Assembly: GCA_002344885.1 (NCBI GenBank)
Contig: DDUQ01000058.1
Location: 1-64,000, forward strand
Length of the DNA stretch: 64,000 nucleotides
From: Comamonadaceae bacterium UBA2334
GTDB lineage: Bacteria > Pseudomonadota > Gammaproteobacteria > Burkholderiales > Burkholderiaceae_C
Direction: 5' to 3'
Position numbers and translations under genes: made by a program. Positions 1 to 7,751 of the stretch are shown in pieces. The number at the start of each line of letters is the position of its first letter. The first letter of the stretch is position 1. Below the pieces are notes generated by a model. That model was not told where the DNA came from. It saw only the letters and a list, made by a program, of their open reading frames with translations, and did not search any database.

Positions 1-161
1 CGGCGAGTCGAGGAAGCGGCGGGGGGCTTGCGCGATATCGGGGGGAAGGGGCGCCGGCCGCCCGCCCCTCCTTTCCGCCGCCCCCCCCCCGCCGGGGCGG
101 CGCGCGGCGCGGGTGGGGGCGCGGCGGCGCGGCGCCCCCCCCCCGGGGGGGGGACGCGGCC
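1..161. other. GC-only low-complexity window edge, probable sequence artefact
   Basis: This stretch is almost entirely G and C, with runs of about ten C and nine G and many GGCGCG-like units. No reading frame continues sensibly through it. The AraC-type protein encoded just to the right loses all family resemblance exactly where this stretch begins. Seen: composition and loss of homology. Inferred: low-quality or misassembled contig end rather than real sequence. Confidence 0.6.
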
Positions 162-929
162 CCGTGCCAGCGCGGACGCGCTGGCATAACCGACGTCGGC
201 CGCGACGTGCTTGACCGGTCGCCCCCGACGCAGGGCGGCCTCGGCGAGTGCCACACGGTAGCCCGCGACGTAGTGCCCCGGGGTCTGTCCGACAACCTCA
301 TGGAAGTGCGCCGCGAAGCGAGCGCGCGACATGCCAGCCACCTGGGCCAGCCGCTCCAGCGTCCAAGGCTCGGCTGGCTGTGCATGTACAGCCACCAGCG
401 CCTTGGCCAGCTGCGGGTCGCCAAGGCCGGAGAAGGCGCCCCGCTCGACCAGACCGGCGCTCAGCACATGGCGCAGCACGTGGATCAGCAGCAGTTCGGC
501 CAGGCGATCGAGCGCCTGCTGCCTGCCGCACCGGGTGCTGAAGGCCTCCTCGAACAGCAGGCGCGCGATTCCGTGCAGGGCGGGCGCCGCGAGCAGATCG
601 ATCACCAGCGGCGAAGGCAACGAACGTGAGATCGGATCGCCGCCGCCGCCAAAACGCACCGTGGCGCACAGCAGGGTGGCTTCGTCGTCTTCGGGCACGA
701 ACAGCCGATGCGAGGTGGGCTTGGCAAACAGCACCAGGGCCGGGACAGGCTGCCGTTCGAGTTCACCGCCCGCGCGCGATGCCAGGAAGAAGGTGCCGCG
801 CTCGACCAGATGCAGATGGCCCACGCCTTCGCTCTCGTCGTAGCTTGCGTAGCCGCAAAGCGCGCCGCTGTGAAACACCGAAGCAGACAGGTGGAAGCGC
901 GCGAGCAGAGGGGCGAGGCGGTCAGCCAT
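162..929 (-). CDS. AraC-family transcriptional regulator with N-terminal cupin, 3' end missing
   Basis: Reading leftward from the ATG at 929-927, an open frame of 256 codons runs to the edge of good sequence. Residues about 5-130 resemble the cupin_6 ligand-binding domain found in one group of AraC regulators (for example HLHLVERGTFFL and LVLFAKPTSHRLF). From about residue 185 an AraC/XylS helix-turn-helix begins (WTLERLAQVAGMSRARFAAHF), followed by VGQTPGHYVAGYRVALAEAA, typical of the second half of the DNA-binding region. The frame reaches YASASALAR, where family members normally continue into the last helix; here it dissolves into GC-only sequence, so the C-terminal ~20-30 residues are missing. 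It probably controls its own neighbourhood in response to a small molecule; the ligand is unknown. The thioredoxin-like gene is divergent from it. Confidence 0.75.
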
Positions 930-1113
930 GAGACGAATGGTATCCAAGTAAGCACTCTCTGGTGCCAAGCGTATTCGTGACCTCGGCAAAGTGCCAGACG
1001 TGGACTTCTCCGCGCCAACCCAAGAGCCCCGTCATGACCCGCAGAGCCCCCTTGAGCAAAACCTACCCCCTCGCCGGTACCGCGTTCGACTTCCCCGCGG
1101 TCCCGTCCCAGCC

Positions 1114-1473
1114 GTGCGCCTGACCGTGGGCAAGATCCGACATCGCGACGATCGCGATCTGGCCGCAGCCCTGACTCAGAGCCAAGGCCCGGTGTTGGTG
1201 GACTTCTATGCAACATGGTGCGCGCCTTGTCGCGCCCTGGCACCCAGCCTCGAAGCGCTGGCGGACGAAGCCGGCGGCCACCTGGCAGTGATCCAGGTCG
1301 ACATCGACCAGGCACCGGCCGCGGCGCATGCCTTCGGCGTTCGCAGCGTGCCGACGCTCGTCCTGCTGGACGACGAGCGCATCCGCGGCGTGCGCGTCGG
1401 CCTCCAGTCCCTGTCCGAGTTGCGCAGATGGATCGCCAGCGTGGCATCACCGCCCTCGGTGGCGCGCACCTGA
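1114..1473 (+). CDS. thioredoxin-like protein
   Basis: The protein has a thioredoxin fold with a WCAPC redox motif in VLVDFYATWCAPCRALAPSL, the VDID strand and the cis-proline segment VRSVPTLVLLDDE. It is expected to act as a small thiol-disulfide oxidoreductase; no signal peptide is visible, so cytoplasmic. The start is uncertain. The frame is open from a GTG at 991, but the first ~40 codons have no thioredoxin character and poor codon use. The GTG at 1114 gives about 119 residues, the normal thioredoxin length, and is preferred; a GTG at 1126 is also possible. A 29-codon frame with good codon use (ATG 1034, stop 1121-1123) overlaps this start and could be a coupled leader ORF or the real N-terminus broken by a sequencing error. 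It lies divergent from the AraC-type gene. Confidence 0.65.
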   Translation: MRLTVGKIRHRDDRDLAAALTQSQGPVLVDFYATWCAPCRALAPSLEALADEAGGHLAVIQVDIDQAPAAAHAFGVRSVPTLVLLDDERIRGVRVGLQSLSELRRWIASVASPPSVART

Positions 1474-1516
1474 TGCCGGGCCGCGTACCTCCTCCCATTG
1501 CAACTCTCCCCCACCC

Positions 1517-1536
1517 CTAGGAGTCTGGGCGGCAGA
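1517..1536 (+). repeat. IS1182 left terminal inverted repeat
   Basis: These 20 bases are identical to the reverse complement of 3024-3043. Identity stops at position 21. Confidence 0.85.
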
Positions 1537-1556
1537 AGGGAAGTCCCTGACTGCGG

Positions 1557-2873
1557 ATGAAGGATGAGGTACGTTTCGTGGCCATGGCCGCGAACTACCT
1601 CCCGTACGAACCGCAGCAGATGCTGTTGCTGCCCGAGGCGATCCAGGACTGGCTGCCCGAGGGGCACCTGGCGCACTTCATCAGCGATACGGTGGACACG
1701 CTGGAACTGGGTGCATTCCACGCCCGCTACGACAAGGACGGCCCGCGCAACCAACCGTTCCACCCGGCCATGATGGTCAAGGTGCTGGTGTACGGCTACG
1801 CCACGGGTGTCTTCAGTTCGCGCAAGATCGCCAAGAAGCTGCACGAGGATGTGGCGTTCCGGGTACTGGCCGCTGGCAATTTCCCCGCGCACCGCACGAT
1901 CCGCGACTTCCGGGCTTGGCACCTGAAGGAGTTGTCGGAGCTGTTCGTGCAGGTGGTGCGGCTGGCGCGCGAGATGGGTCTGGTCAAGCTGGGCACGATC
2001 GCGGTGGACGGCACCAAGGTCAAGGCCAATGCGAGCCGCCACAAGGCCATGAGCTATGGTCACATGCTCAAGACCGAGGCCGAACTGAAGGCCCAGATCG
2101 ACGCACTGCTCAAGCGCGCACAGCAGACCGACGAGGCCGAGAAGAACGAACCGGAGATGGACATCCCGGCCGAGATCGCCCGGCGCGAGGCGCGACTGGC
2201 TGCCATCGCTGAAGCCCGCCAGCGTCTGGAGCAGCGCCAGCGCGACGCCGACCTTGAACGCGGGCGCGACCCCGACGAGCCGCCGCGCGGCGGGCGCTAC
2301 AAGCGTGAGTTCGGCGTGCCCGAGGACAAGGCGCAGGACAACTTCACCGATCCGGACAGCCGCATCATGAAGCGCGCCGGTGGCGGCTTCGACGCCAGCT
2401 ACAACGCGCAGACGGCGGTGGACGATGCGGCGCACATCATCGTGGCTGCGGAGTTGACCAACAACGCCAGCGACGCGGGTGAACTGCCCACGATGTTGCA
2501 GGCCGTGAAGGACAACCTGGGCGCGGTGCCCGAGCAGGCCTTGGCCGACACCGGTTACAAGGCTGAGGCGGTGTTCGAGGCGCTGGCGGGCAATGGCTGC
2601 GATCTGGTGGTGGCGCTGGGGCGCGAGGGCAAGCAGGCCCTTCGCTTCGATCCCGAGCGATCACCCCACACCGCCGCGATGGCGGCCAAGCTGCAGACCG
2701 ACGAAGGCAAGGCGGCGTACCGCCGCCGCAAGTGGATCGCCGAGCCACCCAATGGCTGGATCAAGAACGTGCTCGGGTTCCGTCAGTTCAGTCTGCGCGG
2801 GCTGCACCGTGTCCAGGCGGAGTGGAAGCTCGTGTGTCTGGCGTTGAACCTGCGAAGGATGGCAGCGATGTAG
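1557..2873 (+). CDS. IS1182-family transposase
   Basis: A protein of up to 438 residues with the IS1182-type layout. The N-terminal domain of unknown function includes LPYEPQQMLLLP and YGYATGVFSSRKI. A DDE-type catalytic core follows, with the first Asp in GTIAVDGTKVKANAS, the second in ALADTGYKAEAVFEAL, and the Glu in RRKWIAEPPNGWIKNVLGF. Between the Asp residues lies a charged coiled region (about residues 175-240) rich in Glu, Arg and Ala, usual for this family. It should cut and join the element's inverted ends. The ATG at 1557 lacks a clear ribosome site; a GGATGAGG about 8 bases before a GTG at 1578, with an ATG at 1584, suggests a start 7-9 codons further in. No frameshift or internal stop is seen. 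Confidence 0.9.
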   Translation: MKDEVRFVAMAANYLPYEPQQMLLLPEAIQDWLPEGHLAHFISDTVDTLELGAFHARYDKDGPRNQPFHPAMMVKVLVYGYATGVFSSRKIAKKLHEDVAFRVLAAGNFPAHRTIRDFRAWHLKELSELFVQVVRLAREMGLVKLGTIAVDGTKVKANASRHKAMSYGHMLKTEAELKAQIDALLKRAQQTDEAEKNEPEMDIPAEIARREARLAAIAEARQRLEQRQRDADLERGRDPDEPPRGGRYKREFGVPEDKAQDNFTDPDSRIMKRAGGGFDASYNAQTAVDDAAHIIVAAELTNNASDAGELPTMLQAVKDNLGAVPEQALADTGYKAEAVFEALAGNGCDLVVALGREGKQALRFDPERSPHTAAMAAKLQTDEGKAAYRRRKWIAEPPNGWIKNVLGFRQFSLRGLHRVQAEWKLVCLALNLRRMAAM

Positions 2874-3023
2874 GCCGTCGCAGGGGTTCACGGCCCCTGG
2901 CGCAGCGGTTGGTGCGCGACAACCACACCGGCGACGGCCGGCCGGCAGCCAATGCCTCTGGCTGCAACCGCATTTGACAGCCTGCAGCGCCTCAGGCAAC
3001 TACTTCTCAGCTTGCTGCAACCG

Positions 3024-3043
3024 TCTGCCGCCCAGACTCCTAG
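3024..3043 (-). repeat. IS1182 right terminal inverted repeat
   Basis: This is the inverted partner of 1517-1536, a perfect 20-bp match, ending in CTAG. Confidence 0.85.
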
Positions 3044-3077
3044 CCCGGATGCCGCCCGCGCCCGCGGGCCGCGGCCG

Positions 3078-4235
3078 TCAGTCCCGCTCCGGCGCCAGCC
3101 CCATCTCGCGCCGGTACCACTCGTGGAAGTGCTGCATGCCGTCTTCCATCGGGCTCTGGTAGGGGCCGACCTCGTTGTCGCCGCGCAACCACAGGGCCTT
3201 GCGCCCGGCATCCATGCGTTCGGCAATTTCGTCGTCTTCGATGCAGGTTTCCATGTAGGCGGCGCGTTGCGCTTCCATGAACTCGGGTTCGAAGGCCACG
3301 ATGTCTTCCGGGTAGTAAAACTCCACCATGTTCAGCGTCCGGTCGGTGGCAACCGGGTGCATGGTCGACACCGTCAGCACATGGGGGTACCACTCCACCA
3401 TGATGTGGGGGTAGTAGGTCAGCCACACGGCACCGCGCTCGGGCAGTTCGCCGTTGCGGTACTGCATCAGCACCTCTTGCCAGCGCTGGTACACCGGGCT
3501 GCCCGACGAACCGCCAAGCGTCTGCTTTACACCGACCGTCTGCACCGAATACTCGGCCTTGAATTCCCACTTCAGGTCGTCACAGGTCACGAAGTTGCCC
3601 AGGCCCGGGTGGAAAGGCACCACGTGGTAGTCCTCCAGATAGACCTCGATGAAGGTCTTCCAGTTGTAGTTGCACATGTGCAGCTCGACGTGGCCCAGCG
3701 CCATGCCCTCGAAGCTCAGCGTCTGGGCAGGGCCCATGTCGGCCAGATCGGCCTGGATGTCCCGGCCGTTGTCTTCGAACAGCATGCCGTTCCACTCGCG
3801 AAGCGGGTAGCGGTTCAGGTTCAGGCAGGGGTCCTGGGCGAAATGGGGCGCGCCGACGAGTTCGCCGACTTTGCTCAGGCCGGAGCCGCCGGCATAAGTC
3901 CAGCGGTGCAGCGGGCAAACGATGTTGCCGCCGGCATGGCCCTTGGCGTTGTCGCCCAGGTTGCCGCGGCCCTTGAGCATCACGGCCTGGCGGTGGCGGC
4001 AGATGTTGGACACCAGTTCCACACCGTTGGCCGTGCGGATGAGGGCGCGGCCCTCGTTTTCCTGCGGCAGTGCAAAGTAGTCGCCCACATTGGGAACGGA
4101 ATTGATGTGCCCCACATAGCGGGGCCCACGCTGAAAGATCGTCTCCCGTTCTCGCTGAAACAGCGCCTCGTCGAAGTAGGTTGAAACGGGCAGTTGGCTT
4201 GCGGCCTGCTGAAGCTGAAGACTCAAATCAGACAT
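3078..4235 (-). CDS. Rieske aromatic-ring-hydroxylating oxygenase, alpha-subunit-like
   Basis: A protein of 385 residues. The N-terminal Rieske [2Fe-2S] domain shows both ligand pairs: CRHRQAV (about residues 78-84) and CPLHRWTY (about 107-114). The C-terminal catalytic domain has the mononuclear iron site signature in FIEVYLEDYHVVPFHPGL, with bridging Glu/Asp and two His. This is the architecture of ring-hydroxylating dioxygenase alpha subunits and choline-monooxygenase-like enzymes. Its substrate cannot be read from sequence, and no ferredoxin, reductase or beta subunit is adjacent. Relatives sit next to the isoprenoid genes in Burkholderiales as far as I recall. It is divergent from ispA. 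The IS1182 copy lies just past its stop without damaging it. Confidence 0.85.
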   Translation of the reverse strand: MSDLSLQLQQAASQLPVSTYFDEALFQRERETIFQRGPRYVGHINSVPNVGDYFALPQENEGRALIRTANGVELVSNICRHRQAVMLKGRGNLGDNAKGHAGGNIVCPLHRWTYAGGSGLSKVGELVGAPHFAQDPCLNLNRYPLREWNGMLFEDNGRDIQADLADMGPAQTLSFEGMALGHVELHMCNYNWKTFIEVYLEDYHVVPFHPGLGNFVTCDDLKWEFKAEYSVQTVGVKQTLGGSSGSPVYQRWQEVLMQYRNGELPERGAVWLTYYPHIMVEWYPHVLTVSTMHPVATDRTLNMVEFYYPEDIVAFEPEFMEAQRAAYMETCIEDDEIAERMDAGRKALWLRGDNEVGPYQSPMEDGMQHFHEWYRREMGLAPERD

Positions 4236-4463
4236 GTAGGTCCTGACCTAAAGACTCCCCCTATGAAGGGGCAGGGTAAGCGCTATTACGAAGATCGGAT
4301 GAGCGCGGGAGGGTGGAAATGATCCTTGGTGCAACCCCGTGAGGGTGAAAAAGGGGTGCGTAGTTTACCCCTTCGAAAACTTCGGGGCTTGTGGGTCGCA
4401 TGGAGGCTGGCGGTGCGAAGCACCTAAAATCAGTGCTTTGCCCGTACGCACCTGCTCCCGGTT
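4236..4463. other. divergent intergenic region between the Rieske gene and ispA
   Basis: Read on the minus strand toward the Rieske gene, it contains several short C4/G4 hairpins (around 4255-4275, 4330-4355 and 4365-4390). A small palindrome, AGGTC-CT-GACCT, lies immediately before the start codon (about 4239-4250). I recognise no riboswitch class. Promoters for both directions must lie here, but I see no convincing -35/-10 pair. Confidence 0.4.
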
Positions 4464-4616
4464 ATGCCCCACACCCGTCCGACACCGCCTGCTGCAACTT
4501 TTTTGCAGCTGTTCGCCGCTTGTGCGCCGACGCGTGCCGCGTTGCATCAGCAGGTCAAGCGGTCTGACGACAGTGGGCGCCTGATCGGCGGGTGCCGGTT
4601 CACGGAGGCCTTTTGA
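4464..4616 (+). CDS. possible 50-residue leader ORF coupled to ispA
   Basis: An ATG at 4464 opens a 50-codon frame whose TGA (4614-4616) overlaps the ispA ATG in the arrangement TGATG, which would allow translational coupling. The product starts MPHTRPTPPAATF and ends CRFTEAF; it resembles no family I know. In many proteobacteria this slot holds xseB (exonuclease VII small subunit), but none of the XseB motifs (an E-L-P-L segment and YxRGxxLL) are present in any frame. No clear ribosome site precedes the ATG, so it may not be translated. Confidence 0.25.
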   Translation: MPHTRPTPPAATFLQLFAACAPTRAALHQQVKRSDDSGRLIGGCRFTEAF

Positions 4617-5542
4617 TGCCCGGTCAGCCAGCCGCGGCAGCGGCCTTCGACTTCGCAGGCTGGACTGCGCACCAGTTGGGTCGGGTGGAAATGGCGTTGT
4701 CCAGCTGGGTGACTGCCGACAGCCCTGCCGATCTGGGGCACCCCATGCGGTATGCGGTGCTGGACGGTGGCAAGCGCTTGCGGCCTTTGTTGGTGTTGGC
4801 CGCTGCAGAAACAGGGCAACCGGCCGACCGTGCTGCGTCAGACGACGCTGCCACCCGCGCAGCCTGTGCGGTCGAACTCATCCATGCCTATTCGTTGGTT
4901 CACGATGACATGCCCTGCATGGACAACGACGTGCTGCGCCGGGGCAAACCGACTGTGCACGTCCAGTTTGGCGAGGCTCAGGCCCTGCTGGCTGGCGATG
5001 CCTTGCAGGCGCTGGCGTTTGAATTGCTGGTGCCCGGCGACGATGCCTTGCCTGCTGCGCTGTCGGCCCATCTGTGCCGGCAACTGGCCTTGGCCGCAGG
5101 CGTGCACGGCATGGCGGGTGGCCAGGCGATTGACCTGGCCAGTGTGGGGCTGAAGCTGACGCAGGCCGAGCTGGAGCGGATGCACCGCCTGAAGACAGGT
5201 GCTCTGCTGCAGGCCAGCGTGATGATGGGTGCCGCCTGCGCGGAAGTCGGTGCTGAGCAACTGTGCCACCTGTCCGACTACGGCCGCCACCTGGGCCTGG
5301 CGTTTCAGGTGGTGGACGACGTGCTCGATGTGGTCGCCGACACCCAGACACTGGGCAAAACCGCTGGCAAAGATGCTGAAAGTGACAAACCCACGTTCGT
5401 GAGCCTGTTGGGTTTGCAGGGGGCGCAAAGTTACGCGTCAGCCTTGATCGATCAGGCTCATGCGGCTTTGGCCGCCAGCCAATTGCCGAACACGGCTGCC
5501 TTGCATGCGCTGGCCGAACTGGTCGGTGGGCGTACGCATTGA
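4616..5542 (+). CDS. ispA: (2E,6E)-farnesyl diphosphate synthase
   Basis: A 308-residue polyprenyl synthetase that condenses isopentenyl and dimethylallyl/geranyl diphosphate to farnesyl diphosphate in the cytoplasm. The first Asp-rich motif is in LVHDDMPCMDND (about residues 95-106) with the downstream RRG; the second is in FQVVDDVLDVVAD. GGKRLRPLL near the N-terminus is the diphosphate-binding KR segment. The ATG at 4616 is chosen because GGAGG lies about 8 bases upstream; the frame is open from a GTG at 4592. dxs follows after 58 bases, so the product feeds on precursors made by its neighbour's pathway. Confidence 0.93.
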   Translation: MPGQPAAAAAFDFAGWTAHQLGRVEMALSSWVTADSPADLGHPMRYAVLDGGKRLRPLLVLAAAETGQPADRAASDDAATRAACAVELIHAYSLVHDDMPCMDNDVLRRGKPTVHVQFGEAQALLAGDALQALAFELLVPGDDALPAALSAHLCRQLALAAGVHGMAGGQAIDLASVGLKLTQAELERMHRLKTGALLQASVMMGAACAEVGAEQLCHLSDYGRHLGLAFQVVDDVLDVVADTQTLGKTAGKDAESDKPTFVSLLGLQGAQSYASALIDQAHAALAASQLPNTAALHALAELVGGRTH

Positions 5543-5600
5543 GCCTCCAACTCTGAGCCATGCAGCGACATTTTTTTACCCAGGGACGGGCGAACGCCAA

Positions 5601-7454
5601 ATGACCAACCTACTGCGCTACATCGAACGGCCATCCGACTTGCGGGCCCTGTCCAGGGCCCAATTGCCAGGGCTGGCGGCCGAGTTGCGGCAATACCTGC
5701 TCGAAAGCGTGGCCCGGACTGGCGGGCACCTCAGTTCCAACTTGGGCACGGTGGAGCTGACCATTGCCCTGCACTATGTGTTCAACACACCCGAAGACCG
5801 CATCGTCTGGGATGTGGGACACCAGACCTATCCGCACAAAATCCTGACCGGTCGGCGCGACCGCATGCACACCTTGCGTCAGCTCGGTGGCATCAGCGGC
5901 TTTCCCAAGCGCGACGAAAGCGAGTACGACACCTTTGGTACCGCGCATTCGTCCACCTCCATCTCGGCGGCCTTCGGCATGGCCATGGCAGCCCACCAGA
6001 AAGGTGAGCACCGGCATGCCATCGCGGTGATCGGCGACGGTGCCATGACCGCTGGCATGGCATTCGAGGCGCTGAACAACGCGGGTGTGCACGACGTGCC
6101 GCTGCTGGTGGTGCTCAACGACAACGACATGTCCATTTCACCCCCAGTGGGTGCGCTCAACCGTTACTTGGCGCAGTTGATGAGCGGCCAGTTCTATGCC
6201 GCAGCCAAACAGGTGGGCAAGCAGGTGCTGCGCAACGCGCCGCCGCTTTTCGAGTTGGCCAAGCGGCTGGAAGAACACGCCAAAGGCATGGTGGTGCCCG
6301 CCACGCTGTTCGAGAAGTTCGGTTTCAATTATGTGGGCCCCATCGACGGGCACGACCTCGAGAGCCTGATTCCGACCCTGGAAAATGTCCGCCACCTCAA
6401 GGGGCCGCAGTTTCTGCATGTGGTCACCAAGAAGGGGCAGGGCTACAAGCTGGCTGAGGCTGACCCCATTGCCTACCACGGCCCCGGCAAGTTTGACCCC
6501 GCTGTGGGTTTGGTCAAGCCGGCCGTGTCACCCCCCACGACGTTCACCCAGGTGTTCGGGCAATGGCTGTGCGACATGGCAGCGCACGACAAACGTCTGG
6601 TCGGTATCACGCCCGCAATGCGCGAGGGTTCGGGCATGGTCGAGTTTCATCGCCGCTTCCCTGACCGGTATCACGATGTGGGCATTGCAGAGCAGCATGC
6701 GGTCACGTTTGCGGCAGGGTTGGCCTGTGAGGGGCTGAAGCCTGTCGTTGCCATCTACTCCACCTTTCTCCAGAGGGGATACGACCAGCTGATCCATGAC
6801 GTGGCCTTGCAGAACTTGCCCGTCGTGTTTGCACTCGACCGGGCCGGTCTGGTGGGCGCAGACGGTGCGACGCACGCCGGTGCCTACGACATCGCTTATC
6901 TGCGATGCATCCCCAACATGTCGATCGCCTGTCCGGCGGACGAAGCGGAATGCCGAGCCCTGCTGACCACAGCCTACGAGCAGAACCACCCCGTCGCGGT
7001 GCGCTACCCGCGGGGCAGCGGTACAGGTACGCCGGTGCCCACCCACCTCGACCCGCTGCCGTTTGGCAAAGGGGAGATCAGGCGCCAGGGGGGCAGCGGC
7101 GTGGCCATGCTGGTGTTCGGCACATTGCTGACCGAGGCCATGAAGGCGGCCGAGGCATTGGATGCAACGGTGGTCAACATGCGGTGGGCCAAGCCGTTGG
7201 ACACCGAGCTGCTGATGCTTGTGTCCGGCGGGCACTCGCACCTCGTCACCGTTGAAGAGGGCTGCCTGATGGGCGGTGCAGGGTCTGCGGTTCTCGAAGC
7301 GCTGCAAGACCTGAACGTGTGCAAACCCGTTTTGCGGCTGGGATTGCAGGATGTTTTCATAGACCATGGTGACCCTGCCAAACTCCTGGCAGGGCAGGGT
7401 CTGGATGCGGCCGGTATGCAAGCGTCTGTCCAGCGTTGGCTCACCAACCACTGA
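5601..7454 (+). CDS. dxs: 1-deoxy-D-xylulose-5-phosphate synthase
   Basis: A 617-residue thiamine-diphosphate enzyme that makes DXP from pyruvate and glyceraldehyde 3-phosphate, the first step of the MEP isoprenoid pathway. The N-terminal domain carries WDVGHQTYPHKILTGR and the ThDP/Mg motif GDGAMTAGMAFEALNNA ending in LNDNDMSIS. The central pyrimidine-binding domain has VGIAEQHAVTFAAGLA with its catalytic Glu, and the C-terminal transketolase domain follows (VTVEEGCLMGGAGSAV). Length is normal. The frame extends upstream to 5460, overlapping ispA, but homology and the family's usual beginning point to the ATG at 5601. The gene is transcribed with ispA. Confidence 0.95.
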   Translation: MTNLLRYIERPSDLRALSRAQLPGLAAELRQYLLESVARTGGHLSSNLGTVELTIALHYVFNTPEDRIVWDVGHQTYPHKILTGRRDRMHTLRQLGGISGFPKRDESEYDTFGTAHSSTSISAAFGMAMAAHQKGEHRHAIAVIGDGAMTAGMAFEALNNAGVHDVPLLVVLNDNDMSISPPVGALNRYLAQLMSGQFYAAAKQVGKQVLRNAPPLFELAKRLEEHAKGMVVPATLFEKFGFNYVGPIDGHDLESLIPTLENVRHLKGPQFLHVVTKKGQGYKLAEADPIAYHGPGKFDPAVGLVKPAVSPPTTFTQVFGQWLCDMAAHDKRLVGITPAMREGSGMVEFHRRFPDRYHDVGIAEQHAVTFAAGLACEGLKPVVAIYSTFLQRGYDQLIHDVALQNLPVVFALDRAGLVGADGATHAGAYDIAYLRCIPNMSIACPADEAECRALLTTAYEQNHPVAVRYPRGSGTGTPVPTHLDPLPFGKGEIRRQGGSGVAMLVFGTLLTEAMKAAEALDATVVNMRWAKPLDTELLMLVSGGHSHLVTVEEGCLMGGAGSAVLEALQDLNVCKPVLRLGLQDVFIDHGDPAKLLAGQGLDAAGMQASVQRWLTNH

Positions 7455-7751
7455 ACTCACCGCGCAGTGGCCTGCGGCGGTACGGTCGTTGCGACGGGTA
7501 CGTGTAAGCGCCTCTGGGGTGAGCAGCATTGAAATGATTCACAGCTGCGGCTGAAGCTTTTTCAAACTCTGATTTTTTACTGCCTGTGAACCTTGCAGGA
7601 AGCTGAAAACGATCGCAGAAGCCTGTGCATTCAAGGGAAAACCCCCACGATACAGGCGGCTTGCGTTCCTACAATGCCCGTGACTGTGCAGTCAACCGGG
7701 TGGCTTGAATGCCGCGCGGTCAGTGATTCAACAAACCACGGAGTCAACACT
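7455..7751. other. intergenic region upstream of the TRAP transporter operon
   Basis: 297 bases without a convincing gene. A TACAAT (7670-7675) about 77 bases before the binding-protein ATG is a reasonable -10 element, but no good -35 is found 16-18 bases before it. A small CCTG...CAGG hairpin lies near 7585-7602. No clear terminator for dxs is seen. Confidence 0.4.
7670..7675 (+). promoter_or_regulatory. candidate -10 element for the TRAP operon
   Basis: TACAAT lies 76 bases before the start codon of the binding-protein gene. No matching -35 is visible, so an activator may be needed, or the call is wrong. Confidence 0.3.

Larger units (their letters stand above)
1517..3043 (+). mobile_element. 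IS1182-family insertion sequence, complete
   Basis: A single transposase gene is bracketed by inverted ends: 1517-1536 and the reverse complement of 3024-3043 are identical over 20 bases (beginning CTAGGAGTCTGGGCGGCAGA). The outermost CTAG is self-complementary, so it may be the tip of the repeat or a 4-bp target duplication on each side. The element is 1527 bp with it, 1519 bp without. The transposase is full length and undamaged, so the copy could be active. It sits 34 bp from the 3' end of the Rieske oxygenase gene and interrupts no recognisable gene. Confidence 0.88.

Noticed and set aside
1206..2435. A 409-codon minus-strand frame across the transposase start
   Set aside because: Overlaps the IS end and the thioredoxin gene and shows no family motif.
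2952..4184. A 410-codon plus-strand frame opposite the Rieske gene
   Set aside because: The minus-strand frame has the Rieske and iron-site motifs; this is its mirror, rich in His and Val.
4236..4400. A riboswitch upstream of the Rieske gene
   Set aside because: There are several short GC hairpins, but no conserved core of any class I know.
4464..4616. The short ORF before ispA as a diverged xseB
   Set aside because: None of the XseB landmarks are present and it is about 25-30 residues too short; kept only as a possible leader ORF.
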